Source: Rotaria sp. Silwood1 (lineage: Eukaryota > Rotifera > Eurotatoria > Philodinida > Philodinidae). Taken from it: a stretch of 64,000 nucleotides of DNA. Below, in pieces: positions 14,838-25,415 of this stretch. The position numbers and the translations under genes were made by a program. Where the stretch lies: contig CAJNOP010000032.1 in assembly GCA_905250075.1 (NCBI GenBank), positions 1,761,902 to 1,825,901 on the forward strand. The letters are read 5' to 3'. The stretch's first letter is position 1. Each line of letters starts with the position of its first letter. Under the pieces are notes generated by a model, which worked only from the letters and a program-made list of their open reading frames with translations, made no database searches and was not told where the DNA came from.

Positions 14838-15471
14838 TTTGAGACGTTCATTTTTTTGAAAAAAAGAAAAATTATATTTCAAGAAAACTTTTCTGTTATT
14901 ATTATTCCATAATAAATTCAATAGACAGACAAGTAATATGAACTACAGAAATACAAATAATTATTTGATATCTTCAAGACTCTGTTGTTTTGTAGAACCC
15001 ATCAGAAATGGAGAAGACGAGGCAATAAAGGTGAACAGTCATAGAGAATGTTTCCAAAACAATGAAAAGCAATATGTTTCAAAATTCGTTATCAAAGTTT
15101 CTTAGTAGTAGAAAAAAGGCGCTGAACAATATTAACAACAAGACTTAGATAATTTTTTTCGTCAAAACTTGAATAGTTGAAAAATGTTTATGTTCAGTTT
15201 TTTATCTTTGTCTACATAAAAGATTTATATTGAAGATGTTTTGTATTTAAAAATACAAGCCATAATTGAAATGTATATTTTAGAATATAATAATAACCAA
15301 TAAGAAAAATTTGATCGAATACTTTTAATGGAATCTGAATTAAAATTTCATTGCCAGATTTATGTTTATTACTGTCTTTTTTTTTTAACAAAAAGCATTC
15401 TGTAAAGTTAACAAAAAAAGAAAAGAATGAAAAAAAAAAAAAACAAATTTGAATCTGGCACAACACATAAA

Positions 15472-18386
15472 CTAATTGTTGCTTGTTTTTTTCTTAGCTG
15501 TTGAATTACGTTTTGTATCGGTTTCTTTTTCTTCAATTGTATCAGCTACTTTTTTACTACCAAGTGGTAAATTCGATAATATTTGTCGTATTGATTTTAA
15601 TAAAGGATATTCATCTTCATTGATCACTCGACTTCCTAAAAAAAACAAGGAAACACATTTTGATAGAAAAATAATATTTCAAATTATTTTTGTTTTTTTT
15701 TGTACCAGATTTTGTTTGTGTTAAACCATTAATTGTTCCATCAATATCTTTATCTAATTCAGCAAGTGATAATATTAATGCTTTTTGTTCAGCTGTTAAT
15801 CGTCTATAGAAAAAAAAACACAAATAATAAAAAAATATTCTCATAATTAAAACTCAAAATTAAATATACGTAGGAACTTTTATTTTCACATGAACATAAT
15901 GATCGCCAGTTCCTGGACTATGAAGACGTTTTATGCCTTTACCAATAAGACGAAAACGTTGATGGGATTGTGTACCAGGTGGAATCTAAAAATTGAATCA
16001 CCTATTTGATGACAAAGAAAATTCGTTCTTTCTCACTTGTAAAACATGATCTTCATAAATTCCCGGTACTTTAGTTGCACCGCCAAGGATAGCTTGAAAA
16101 ATTGATAAATTAACTTCACTATGAACATCTTCTTTATCTCTTCGAAATCTTTCACTTGATTTAACACGAAATGTAACAAAAACTTCAGATGAACCTAAAT
16201 TAACTCTCATTGTTTGTCCATCTTCCACACCTAACAAACAACAAAAAGATATTTCTTTACAAATTTTAATTAAATAAAAAAAAACTGTTTACCAGCTGGT
16301 ATTGGTATAGTTGTAGTTTTCTTTTGAGTTGTTTTTCCTTTTCCTTGACATTCAAAACATGGTTTTGGAATTGTTTCACGTCGACCATGACATGCTCGAC
16401 ATGTTGCACGCATAAAAAATGGACCTGTTTCAATTGTTTCCATACCAGTTCCATTACATGTACGACATTTTTGTGGTTGTGTACCAGCTGCACAACGGGA
16501 ACCTTTACATGTTGGACATGTATCAACAATTCGAACATTTACATCTTTATTACAACCACGTACAGCTTCTTGAAATGTTAAATCTAATGATAACTGAAAA
16601 AGAAAAAAATATATTTGAGAAATCAATCTTATGATTATCGAGTATACGAAGTACTGAATAAAAAAATGTGGCAGGATGAAGAAAGGTTATGATGGTGTCA
16701 GATTAATTAACATGTTGCATATACTCATTAACACAGAGCTCAGCTGTTGTTGAAAGAAATTTTTCATCATCAGGTCAAGTTGTCAACTAAACAAGATCTA
16801 ACTTAGACTCAACATCAGTGAATAATATTTTATTTCGTCGTTCAACGAAGAATAACAAAGTAAAATATTGATTGATCTCGAGCTATATTGTTTTTGTGAT
16901 ATAATTAAAAGATACGAACATCTTATGAAGACGTAGCGACGCAGCGAAAAAAAAAGACCGGAACGGGAAACAAAATACTTGCATGTTTCGACTTCTGGCA
17001 TCGGTTTTTTACTACTATCAAATTCTCGTGTGAGAAAAAGCAGGAAAAGGTTCTTTTGATGTGTCGAAAGTATTTATTTGATTATGGTCTGTTGGGATTC
17101 AGAATCAAAGAGTTTCACGCTAGATTTTATTTATGTTATGCAAATTTCTAATTTCTACAAAATCGTACTTTCAGAGTTCACATCTCTCTTTTACATAATG
17201 GTCTTTTAATAAAACAAACATTTTTAGTCCAATTCGATTTCAGAAAAATCTTTTTCCTATGAAAAATTCATTTGAAATCTCTTATGACTGTTTTCTATTA
17301 AAATTTTGCCCCGTGGCGTCTCAAAAGTCAGTTTTTTTCTCGAAGAACATTTTCTATGAATCTAAATGTCGTATAACATATATAAAAAAATCAGCTCTGA
17401 AGTCTTTGATTCTGAATCTCGATAAGATAGTTCAAATAGATATGTTAGGCCCATAGAAATAGCTCATTTTCTCTGCTAGAATTTATAAAAACTTTCCATG
17501 ATTCGTTGAAACGAAAACAAGGATAACTTTTACAAAATAGTTTTTTTTACATAAGGATACAATGTAGTATAAAGCTGATATTTCTCTTAATTAAATCAAA
17601 ATGATTACTTGTGTAATGCCTTGTCTATGGAATGAATTCTCATCGGTATCATTCATCCATTCATGACTACTAAATCCACCTCGACTAAATGCATCACCAA
17701 AAATTTTTCGAAATAATTCTTCGGGATCAACTTGAGATTGATAATATTCATAACCACGAAAACCACCTTGACGTGGATCACCTGAAGGACCACGAGCACC
17801 GGGATATGCACCTTGACCTGCACTAAATGGATCACCACCCATACCATATGTATCATAATTTTTTCGTTTTGTTTCATCACTTAATACTTCATAAGCTTCT
17901 GATACTTCTTGAAATTTTTTTGTTGTTGCCGAATCTTTCTTGTCTGTTGTATCGGGATGATATTGTTTTGCTAGCTAAATAATAACAAATGAATAAATTA
18001 TTTAATTAATAAATAATAAATAAAACAAACTGTATAATAAGCTTTTTTGACTTCTTTTGCAGTGGCTGTTTTTGGTATACCTAAGACTTCATAGTAATCT
18101 TTTTTATCTAGTTTATTTGATGTATGAAATGAACGTGAATGTATAGTAGAAAAAGCTAGAAAAATAAAACAAAAGACAAAAAATTATTAAAATAATTTTT
18201 ACAATTTGATGTACCGGTTAGAATTTTTGATTGTAACGTGTTAGAAAAATTTGTTCGAATCGAATTTTCAAGGCCATTATGGAACAATAGCCATGGTTTT
18301 GATGATAGACTTGATAGTGAAGATATGGTAATATATTTGCATAATAATGGAGATAAACGTACGACACAGTTTGAACAGACTAACAT
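15472..18386 (-). CDS. DNAJA3: Mitochondrial DnaJ co-chaperone (Tid1 type)
   Basis: Eight exons: 18215-18386, 18031-18155, 17609-17974, 16293-16593, 16037-16230, 15870-15985, 15706-15803 and 15472-15635. It stimulates mitochondrial Hsp70 through its J domain. Visible parts are: an N terminus rich in Ser/Arg/Leu and poor in acids, consistent with a mitochondrial presequence; a J domain ([20 protein letters not shown], then [10 protein letters not shown] with HPD); a Gly/Phe-rich linker; a DnaJ zinc finger with four CxxCxG-type units ([32 protein letters not shown]); the C-terminal peptide-binding domain ([47 protein letters not shown]); and a Lys-rich tail. Two CxxC units end in R rather than G. 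ATG 18384-18386 is used; the frame is open slightly upstream but has no earlier ATG. Confidence 0.93.
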
Positions 18387-19643
18387 TGATGACAAGATCA
18401 AGAAATAAACAGCAAACTAAAATAGTGATCAGCAGTAATCGTTTTGCTACCTGGGTCCAATGGTAGTTTCATCATTAGTCATAGGCTATAACCAATGATT
18501 GAAGACTATCTATGAAGAACATCAACTCATGACATCTATCAATCCGAGAAGGTTTTTTTTCAATTTTTCAGACTTTCATATGCTATGTCATAATATCCAT
18601 ATATCGAGTATTGAAATTCGAAACATAACTATTAGGATATTCATCTGATATATTTCTGGTTATTAAATGCCGTTAATTTAATGATTTCAAGTGAATTCAA
18701 TGCAATGAGATGAGTCTCCAAATAGATCACCATATTTTTCAAGAATGAAGGAATTTGAATGAAGAGTGTGTGTTTAGGGTCTTATCTTACATCCCTTCCA
18801 GAAACATCAATCGTATATATAGTAGGTGCTCATAATCCGATGAATCATCGAATTAATATCAAACATACTTATTGGAGGACACCACATGTTTAAACTTTTT
18901 TTTTCTAAGTCAATATGCAAAATTTTTGAGACAGAGTAATGCAAATAAACTAGCCAGATGTTCGTTTGCTTGGTTTTAATGCAAGTTTTTAAGATCTTAT
19001 TGAATAATACGAAGTACATTAAAAGATATCGCTAGAATCTCAGATTTTATGACGTTTTTGTAATCATATGCCAATTTAAAAAACAAGCCACAAATACAAT
19101 TCAATCGAGAAAATTTTTCTCTATCTATTGATATTAGTGCTATATCTAGTCCATTCTGGAAATCAACTGACCAATGATTCAACACTTGCTATTGTTTTTC
19201 TTATTTTACTACAGTTTGTCGGATAAGAGTCCGTACCAATACACGTAGCTGCTTGATGTCGCCTTTTCTTCTTCTTCTGCTTCATTTTTTTTCTATTTCG
19301 TTAATACATTGATGCATCTTCTTTTTTTAATTCAAGGACATATTTCATATTCGCTTTCTCTTTTCTGTTAACTTAAGAACTCTTTTTCAATATTCTTCTT
19401 TTAAGAAAGAAGAACAATATGATTGTTTTTCCTTTCTCTCTTTCACTATAAATTCTTTTCTTCTCAACAAATTATACATTCGTTTTCGTCACTTCATTCA
19501 AAAAGTACATCCTTATCTAACTAATTGAGTATCTGCTTTGCTATATATCATGACGTGTAGGTTCTCGTTACACAGTGATTGATTTATGAGACATGTTTGT
19601 TGATTCTTTAGCAATGTTCAATGTCTCTTTAAACAATACAATT
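18387..19643. other. Intergenic
   Basis: Upstream region of the DnaJ gene followed by T-rich low-complexity sequence around 19.26-19.45 kb. I see no convincing gene or repeat. Confidence 0.5.
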
Positions 19644-20641
19644 AATATTTCGGTTGGCAGTAGAAATGTCGAAAGGAAAAATGTCGAAAAAGCGAAGGGA
19701 AAAAATGTCGAAAGAAAAAACACCGAAAGGAAAAATGTCGAAAAAAATATACAATAAGAAAATGGCTTATTATTCTTGTTAGAAAATCTTGAAATAGAAG
19801 AGACGTTCTTTATTTTTTATGCTAACAATAACATATGTTAATAGAAAAAAATGTATGAATAAAGAAATAAATTTAAAAAATTAATTTTTTCGTTTTGCAA
19901 CGATGAATGATAAGCCATCTAAGTATTCCATAGCATTTATAACACCATCATAATATCGTTCATCAAGATTATCGATACGACGTTGAATTGCAATTGTTTT
20001 AAGTAATTTATCATTCAAATCTGTATGAATTTTAGAAGAGCCACCATTGTATGTACACTTCCAATATTTAGTTGTAGTTGTTGTTTTGTTTAGTTTGAAA
20101 GTATATTCATTTGCTACTAATAAAGTTTTTCCTTTTTGTGATTTAATAAATGAAATGCTCAATTTTGGTTGAGTTCCGTCATTTGAAAATACCGTATTTG
20201 TTGGCATACTATTATCACTTTAGTTATTTATTTACTTCGTATATAGTTGTTTATTTAATCTCTATCACTTATTAGTCATCTTTACTACTAGTGGTGAAAA
20301 AATCTCGACTAGTACAATTATAAGAAAAGAAAACATGGATTGTTCGAATTTAGAGTTGTCATTTATGGAAGACATCGTTGTTTCTTGTATTTTTCATTTT
20401 TACATCTTTTTGTGTTAGAATTCATTTTTCGACATTTTCCCTCTTCGTCATTTTTTCTTTCGACATTTTTCCCTTTCGATATTTTTCCCTTCGACGTTTT
20501 TTCCTTCGACGTTTTTTCCTTCGACGTTTTTCCCTTTCGACATTTTTCCCTTTCGACATTTTTCTTTCGATATTTTTACCCTATTTTTTTTTTCTTTCGA
20601 CATTTTTCCTTTCGACATTTCTACTGCACACCAATATTTCG
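19644..20641. mobile_element. Foldback-like DNA transposon carrying a FLYWCH gene
   Basis: The ends are inverted copies: GGTTGGCAGTAGAAATGTCG at 19652 and the reverse complement of GGTGTGCAGTAGAAATGTCG ending at 20632. Inward, both arms consist of short tandem GTCGAAAGGAAAAAT-type units (left about 19660-19750, right about 20428-20622, inverted). The element is flanked by the direct repeat AATATTTC (19644-19651 and 20633-20640; nine bases if the following G is counted), a target-site duplication of the size Mutator-like elements make. It carries one gene, the FLYWCH-like ORF at 19881-20207. No transposase is visible in these 981 bp, so it is probably non-autonomous. Confidence 0.8.
19881..20207 (-). 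CDS. FLYWCH-like zinc-finger domain protein inside a transposon
   Basis: A single-exon protein of 108 residues starting at ATG 20205-20207 (MPTNTVFSNDGTQPKLSISF). Residues about 18-70 follow the FLYWCH layout: FIKSQKGKTLLVANEYTFKL, then KYWKCTYNGG, then SSKIHTDLNDKLLKT. The first Cys (WKC) is present, but the second zinc Cys position reads Ser and the terminal HxH pair is not seen, so zinc binding may be lost. The C-terminal part (RRIDNLDERYYDGVINAMEY) is helical and unassigned. FLYWCH domains occur in Mutator-class transposon proteins and host factors derived from them. The gene lies wholly between the inverted repeats, so it belongs to the element. Confidence 0.65.
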   Translation of the reverse strand: MPTNTVFSNDGTQPKLSISFIKSQKGKTLLVANEYTFKLNKTTTTTKYWKCTYNGGSSKIHTDLNDKLLKTIAIQRRIDNLDERYYDGVINAMEYLDGLSFIVAKRKN

Positions 20642-21373
20642 AGTGATTAATAGGCGTTGTAGCCATTTTAGCATTCACAACAGTTTCAACTATGTATCTG
20701 TTTGTGAACTTTTTGATCTAAAACTAGTAGACGATACTCATTAGATTGATCATTTTATATGGTAAACATCCAGTTTATTGTGCCGCTCCTTGTAATACAC
20801 TCAATCATAGACGTTTTGTGAACATGATAAACTGACTAAAGAGTCGAAATAGCAGGATGACAATTTGATAAAAAGAAGAAAGTAAAAACAAAATATACGA
20901 GTAGAATAGGTCGATAAGCCATTCATCTTCGGTTACCGTGTTGAAGAGCACTTTTTCTCTCAGTGAAAAGTGCATATTATTATACTGTGAAGAGAATACT
21001 TCATATATAAGGCTTCATATACAAAGTACAAAGGAGAATAGGTAGTCTAATGACTTATATGGGAGTGAGAAACAAGACTAAGTTATTAGAGTAGCACCTG
21101 ATGAAAAAAAACGGCATATTTGATGCTGACTACCATCTAAATAGTATGACATTCGAAGAAAGAGAATAAGCACATCAGTATATAAATACACGTATTCAGT
21201 TGATTTAGACAGACAATCCATCATCTCATTCTATAAGGGTTTCATCTTAACGAACGATCGTTCTTTTTTTTTTCAAACTAATACAAGCACAATCAAAAGA
21301 TTTTTCTTTCATTTTCGCGATTGGACTAGTTTTTTTATATTTCATTTCTTTACACTGCTGATATATTTTGTAG
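20642..21373. promoter_or_regulatory. Upstream region of the GH71 gene with TATA-like box
   Basis: TATATAAATACA begins near 21180, about 190 bp before the ATG at 21374. The sequence directly before the ATG, pyrimidine-rich and ending TTTTGTAG, could be the 3' end of a 5'UTR intron. That would be the only intron of a transcript whose coding part has none. Nothing else is recognisable in the stretch. Confidence 0.35.
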
Positions 21374-23071
21374 ATGATTATTACTAGAATACAATTCTTT
21401 GTGTTCGTCGTGTTAAACTATGCCAGCATAATTTCGGCTAGATACAATGATCCTAACTGCGGGTGGGCTGACCAAACGTATCGTGCTGTTGGTGATTGGG
21501 CTATTGATGCTGGATCTAACTCAAACTGGAATGTCGCTGAACCTAAAGGTTTGATGCATGATACCAACGTTCAATCGTGCGAATATGCTGTTGATATTCA
21601 TGGACTTCAACCTAATAAGGTCTACTATTGGAAGGTAACTGTTGGAGATTCTTGGGATGTTAGTTGGGGATGTGTAGGAAGAGGTGGACCGAACTGTATG
21701 TTCTCAACGCCTACGGGTTCCATTCGTCTGAAGATTGTAGGCTCATTTGCCTATCCTCTAACAGCTGAAGTCATTGGCACGTCAACCACGCCTACTACTA
21801 CGTCTCCTAGTCAACCATCGGGTTCTAAATCCAACAAAAAAGTATTTGCTCATTATATGGTTGGATTTGCCTATCCATCAGATCAGAACTTTTTCGATGG
21901 TCAAATCAAGAGAGCAAAAGCAGCCGGTATCGATGGATTTGCACTTAATGTTGGCATCGATGACTGGCAACCAGATCGTGTAGCTAAGGCTCTTGCTGCT
22001 GCTCAGAATAATGGGGATTTTACTATGTTTATCTCTTTCGATATGTCTTCACTTACATTTAATAATGGCGTCCTTAGTCGTTTCCATTTTGCTGCTAGTC
22101 ATCCTAATTATTTCAAAGTGAACGGTAGACCTTTTTATTCTACTTTTGCTGGCGAAAACCAAGACAATTTCTGGACAAATTGGAAAGTTACTAGTGGATT
22201 CAATCCTTACTTTTGTCCTAGTTGGCCTAATTATCCAACTACCAATCTATTACAATCACATCCTGTTGCTGATTGCATATTTACTTGGAATGCTTGGCCT
22301 GCTGGTAATTCTGGACCTGGCACTCGCTTCGACACTGCCGGTGATAGAAATCTTCTTGCTAGTGCTAAAGCTACCGGCAAAACTTATATGGCCCCACTTG
22401 CTCCATGGTTCTACACATATGTATGGGGAACAGGATGGTATAAGAACTGGATCTATGGTTCCGAAAGACTTTTACCAGAAAGATGGCAACAGATCGTTTC
22501 TTTACAACCAGATTTTGTTCAAATTATTACATGGAATGACTACTCGGAATCCTCTTATGTATGTTCTATTAGTAGTGATCTACCTACTGGTATGGCAGGC
22601 ATCAATAGCATGATTAATAGTCCAAAACCTATGCATCATAATGCCTGGTTAGAACTCTCAAAACATTATATTCAATGGTACAAGAACAATGTCAGACCCA
22701 CTGTTACGAATGATCAATTCTATTGGTGGTATCGTATTCATCCTAAGAATAATGTTAATGGTGATGTTCCTCAATATCGTAATGATGCTCAAGATTGCGT
22801 AGCTGTCCACTCTATCGTCAAAAGCGTCAATCCCAACGGAGGACAATATACGGTGGTAGTTGACTTGAATGGATCTAAGACTAGCTACAAAATTACTCAA
22901 CTTGAACAGACTGAATGCATACCCTTTCCTGCTAATCCTGGTTATGTAACCATATCTTTGGTCGGTCCCGATAATAACGTATGGTGGGCTGAAGGCAACA
23001 ATGTTCCTCAACAAAACAGTGGCAATAATTTCAACGCTTTTGCAAATAGTCATAGTTTTCCAAGTCCATAA
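21374..23071 (+). CDS. GH71 alpha-1,3-glucanase (mutanase), secreted, fungal type
   Basis: An intronless 565-residue enzyme. Residues 1-22 (MIITRIQFFVFVVLNYASII SA) form a signal peptide. Residues about 23-135 form a Cys/Trp-rich domain (NCGWADQTYRAVGDWAIDAG; VSWGCVGRGGPNCMF) that may bind carbohydrate but that I cannot name. A Thr/Ser/Pro linker follows (about 136-157). From about 160 the GH71 catalytic domain begins (KVFAHYMVGFAYPSDQNFFD, GIDGFALNVG) and includes QIITWNDYSESSY, whose Asp and Glu match the catalytic pair region of fungal GH71. The C terminus has a further beta-rich stretch. GH71 enzymes hydrolyse alpha-1,3-glucan of fungal walls. The absent introns, higher GC and fungal family distribution suggest horizontal transfer, with a possible role in feeding or antifungal defence. 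Confidence 0.88.
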   Translation: MIITRIQFFVFVVLNYASIISARYNDPNCGWADQTYRAVGDWAIDAGSNSNWNVAEPKGLMHDTNVQSCEYAVDIHGLQPNKVYYWKVTVGDSWDVSWGCVGRGGPNCMFSTPTGSIRLKIVGSFAYPLTAEVIGTSTTPTTTSPSQPSGSKSNKKVFAHYMVGFAYPSDQNFFDGQIKRAKAAGIDGFALNVGIDDWQPDRVAKALAAAQNNGDFTMFISFDMSSLTFNNGVLSRFHFAASHPNYFKVNGRPFYSTFAGENQDNFWTNWKVTSGFNPYFCPSWPNYPTTNLLQSHPVADCIFTWNAWPAGNSGPGTRFDTAGDRNLLASAKATGKTYMAPLAPWFYTYVWGTGWYKNWIYGSERLLPERWQQIVSLQPDFVQIITWNDYSESSYVCSISSDLPTGMAGINSMINSPKPMHHNAWLELSKHYIQWYKNNVRPTVTNDQFYWWYRIHPKNNVNGDVPQYRNDAQDCVAVHSIVKSVNPNGGQYTVVVDLNGSKTSYKITQLEQTECIPFPANPGYVTISLVGPDNNVWWAEGNNVPQQNSGNNFNAFANSHSFPSP

Positions 23072-23265
23072 TATATGTCCACAATATTTCACATCTATAT
23101 GAACTCCCTAAATCAAGCTTCTTTTTTCAATGCATAATCCTACTTTTGTATTTACAAAAAAAAACTATAAAACTTTGATTATTTTATCGAGTTCACTTTT
23201 TGAACTTTATGAGAAGCAATCATAATACAACAAGAATAAATGTTCTATTATTCATAAAATTAAGA

Positions 23266-25415
23266 ATACCCATGTAAATATTTTTTTGATAAAAACGCGT
23301 CTGAGTTGCGTTTCGTTGCGTGTCAATCCCAGCGAAGAAACGCAAAAAAGGCGTCCCCAGTGAAACATTTCCTGCGGCTAGATGCGGTTGGAGAAAATCG
23401 CGTCTACACGCGGTTGTAAAAAACCGCGTCTAGACGCAGGAAATGTTTCACTGGAGACGCGGTTTTCTCCAACCGCGGCTAGACGCAAGAAATGTTTCAT
23501 TGGAGACGCGGTTCCAAACCAAATTGCGGTTAGACGCGATTACAAATTAAATCGCGTCTAAACGCGTTCGATTCGACATTCAAGATTTTTAAAAAATATT
23601 GCAATCCGTCTCAGGTTTGAACTGAGTCGCCATCGATATCCCCTAACGATGGTCTTTACCTCACTATAGGCGAACGGAAGGTTGAAATATTGATTTATCT
23701 AAAACGATAGAAATGAGATTAGAACAAGTGAACTAGCAATTAAGAAGCAAGTATACATACCATGAAGCCACATGTGACCACAATCGTTGTCGAATGAAAC
23801 AGAAAGTATATATGAATCGTGACTTCATATCGATATTATGTACAAATGCATTTATCAACAGAACGTTTTCTGCCTAAATTATATCTCATTTGTTAATATT
23901 GATATTCTTGTATGAAAATAAACTTGTATAAAATAAATTGCGTATATTAAAATTTCTTTAAAATTTTCGACAACTTTTTCTTTTGCAAATAATTTTCATT
24001 TATTTTGTCGTGTAAGACTATTATTTATAATACTAAATAGTGCCTATCTTTTAGAACTTATTATATAGCTATTATATTTTATCAAATATCATGTACTTTT
24101 TTCGTCTTTCTTTTTTATTATATAAAAAAGCGTTTACCAAAGCTTTTTTCAAATCATGTTAACATAGAAAGATTTTTTTTTTAATTTCTAAAATGTCATC
24201 TTCTTTGAGGTTTTTTAGCAAATTTATATACGTCATTAGAGCACTTAGTACAGATTTTGCGAGTGTTTTTCTTATGTATACACAATGGATAAGGTAGAGA
24301 TGGTGTGTACGTCTAGGAAACCTAGAAAAGAGGTTTGTCTATTAGATTTTCTATTCGGGTTTGAGTATCTTCTTGCGTATCTTCCTTCCGTAACAATATA
24401 AAATGAAAACAACACACACGATTCGAAATGAATTGAACACTACGCCAACCATGAAATTTAAACACTTGAGGTACAGTTGTTTTATGACAAAGTGTATTTT
24501 ATCTTTAAAACAAAGTTCAAATTGAGGACATAATTTATAACTTAAATTTCAAAAAGAGTTTTTTGATCAATAAGTGAAAATAAATTTTATCTTTCTTATT
24601 TTAGAGCAGACTTCTTGATCTACGGTTTGATGCAAAACTTTTTTATTTATCCCTTATTTTGAAAACAGGCTATCGATTAGTAGAAATAGTACAGAGTAGA
24701 GAGATAGTCTCATTATACTAATGGCCACTCGTATTACTTTTTTCACACATTAAAAGATGAAGTTTCTAAAGAAATTTATTATGCTACGATAAAAACATCT
24801 TTCTCTTATATAAGTACCTAAATCTTTAAACCAAACATTTCTTTCTATTCTTGCCAAAGTCCACCAGAGTATAGATAATAAAATTTTATGTCTTCCTTTA
24901 AATAGTTTTTGGTCAATCATGTATAGACGCACTCTCACGTAAAATCACATCCGAATGCGTCTAAACAGTATTATTACCTGCGTACAAACGCGGTTCCATA
25001 AAAAATGCGTTAAGCGACGGCGCAGATCTCCATCTGACCGCGTCTTGATGCGTTCTATCTTAAACCGCATCCAAACGCGCTTGAAAAATTTTAATAAAAC
25101 GCGTTTTCATGCGGTCTCGTAAAAAATCGCGTCCAGTCGCGATTCAAAATCTCCTGCGGCTGCGTCTAGATGCTTTTTTATTTTTGGTCGCGTTCAGACG
25201 CGAATAGAGATCGATTGTAACCTCGTCCGAACGCGGTTTCATTTACAATCGCGTCCAGATGCGTTTGAAAATTTTCTTCAGTTGCGTATAGACGCGACTG
25301 TAAAAGAAACCGCGTTCAAACGCGGTGAAAATCAATTTTTAGCGCGTCTGAACGCGGTCTACAATGAAACTGCGATAACACGCGTATATTCTGCGTCTGG
25401 TGTTTACATGGGTAT
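23266..25415. mobile_element. 2.15-kb foldback-like element with GC-rich subterminal repeats
   Basis: The ends are a perfect 13-bp inverted repeat: ATACCCATGTAAA at 23266-23278 and its complement at 25403-25415. Inside each end lie arrays of short imperfect palindromes (CGCGTCTAGACGCG variants alternating with AAACCGC or AAATCGC), at 23295-23580 and 24905-25395. Their GC content stands out sharply from the AT-rich surroundings. The middle (23.58-24.90 kb) is AT-rich with no ORF worth calling, but holds a tRNA-like segment. The termini would fit a TA target duplication, but this is ambiguous because the flanking bases are part of the inverted repeat. Confidence 0.7.
23603..23680 (-). ncRNA. 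tRNA-like segment (pseudo-tRNA or SINE head)
   Basis: The minus strand folds roughly as a cloverleaf. It has a T-arm CTCAG-TTCAAAC-CTGAG, a D-loop-like ATAGTGAGGTAA, an anticodon-position stem CCATCG/CGATGG, and an acceptor stem CTTCCGT/ACGGATT pairing at five of seven positions. The anticodon loop, TTAGGGGATAT, has 11 nt rather than 7, and one D-stem pair is mismatched, so it is not a normal tRNA. It may be a decayed tRNA or the pol III promoter of a short retroelement. Confidence 0.4.

Noticed and set aside
16324..16634. Frames opposite the DnaJ zinc-finger exon
   Set aside because: They are complements of the Cys-rich exon of a well-supported gene.
20340..20744. 134-residue frame rich in FPFDVFSFDVF repeats
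   Set aside because: It is the translation of the tandem subterminal repeat of the foldback element, open on both strands because the repeat lacks stops; not a gene.
22146..22613. 155-residue frame within the GH71 gene, and a 144-residue frame on the other strand
   Set aside because: Both overlap a 565-residue frame with clear family motifs; they are shadows.
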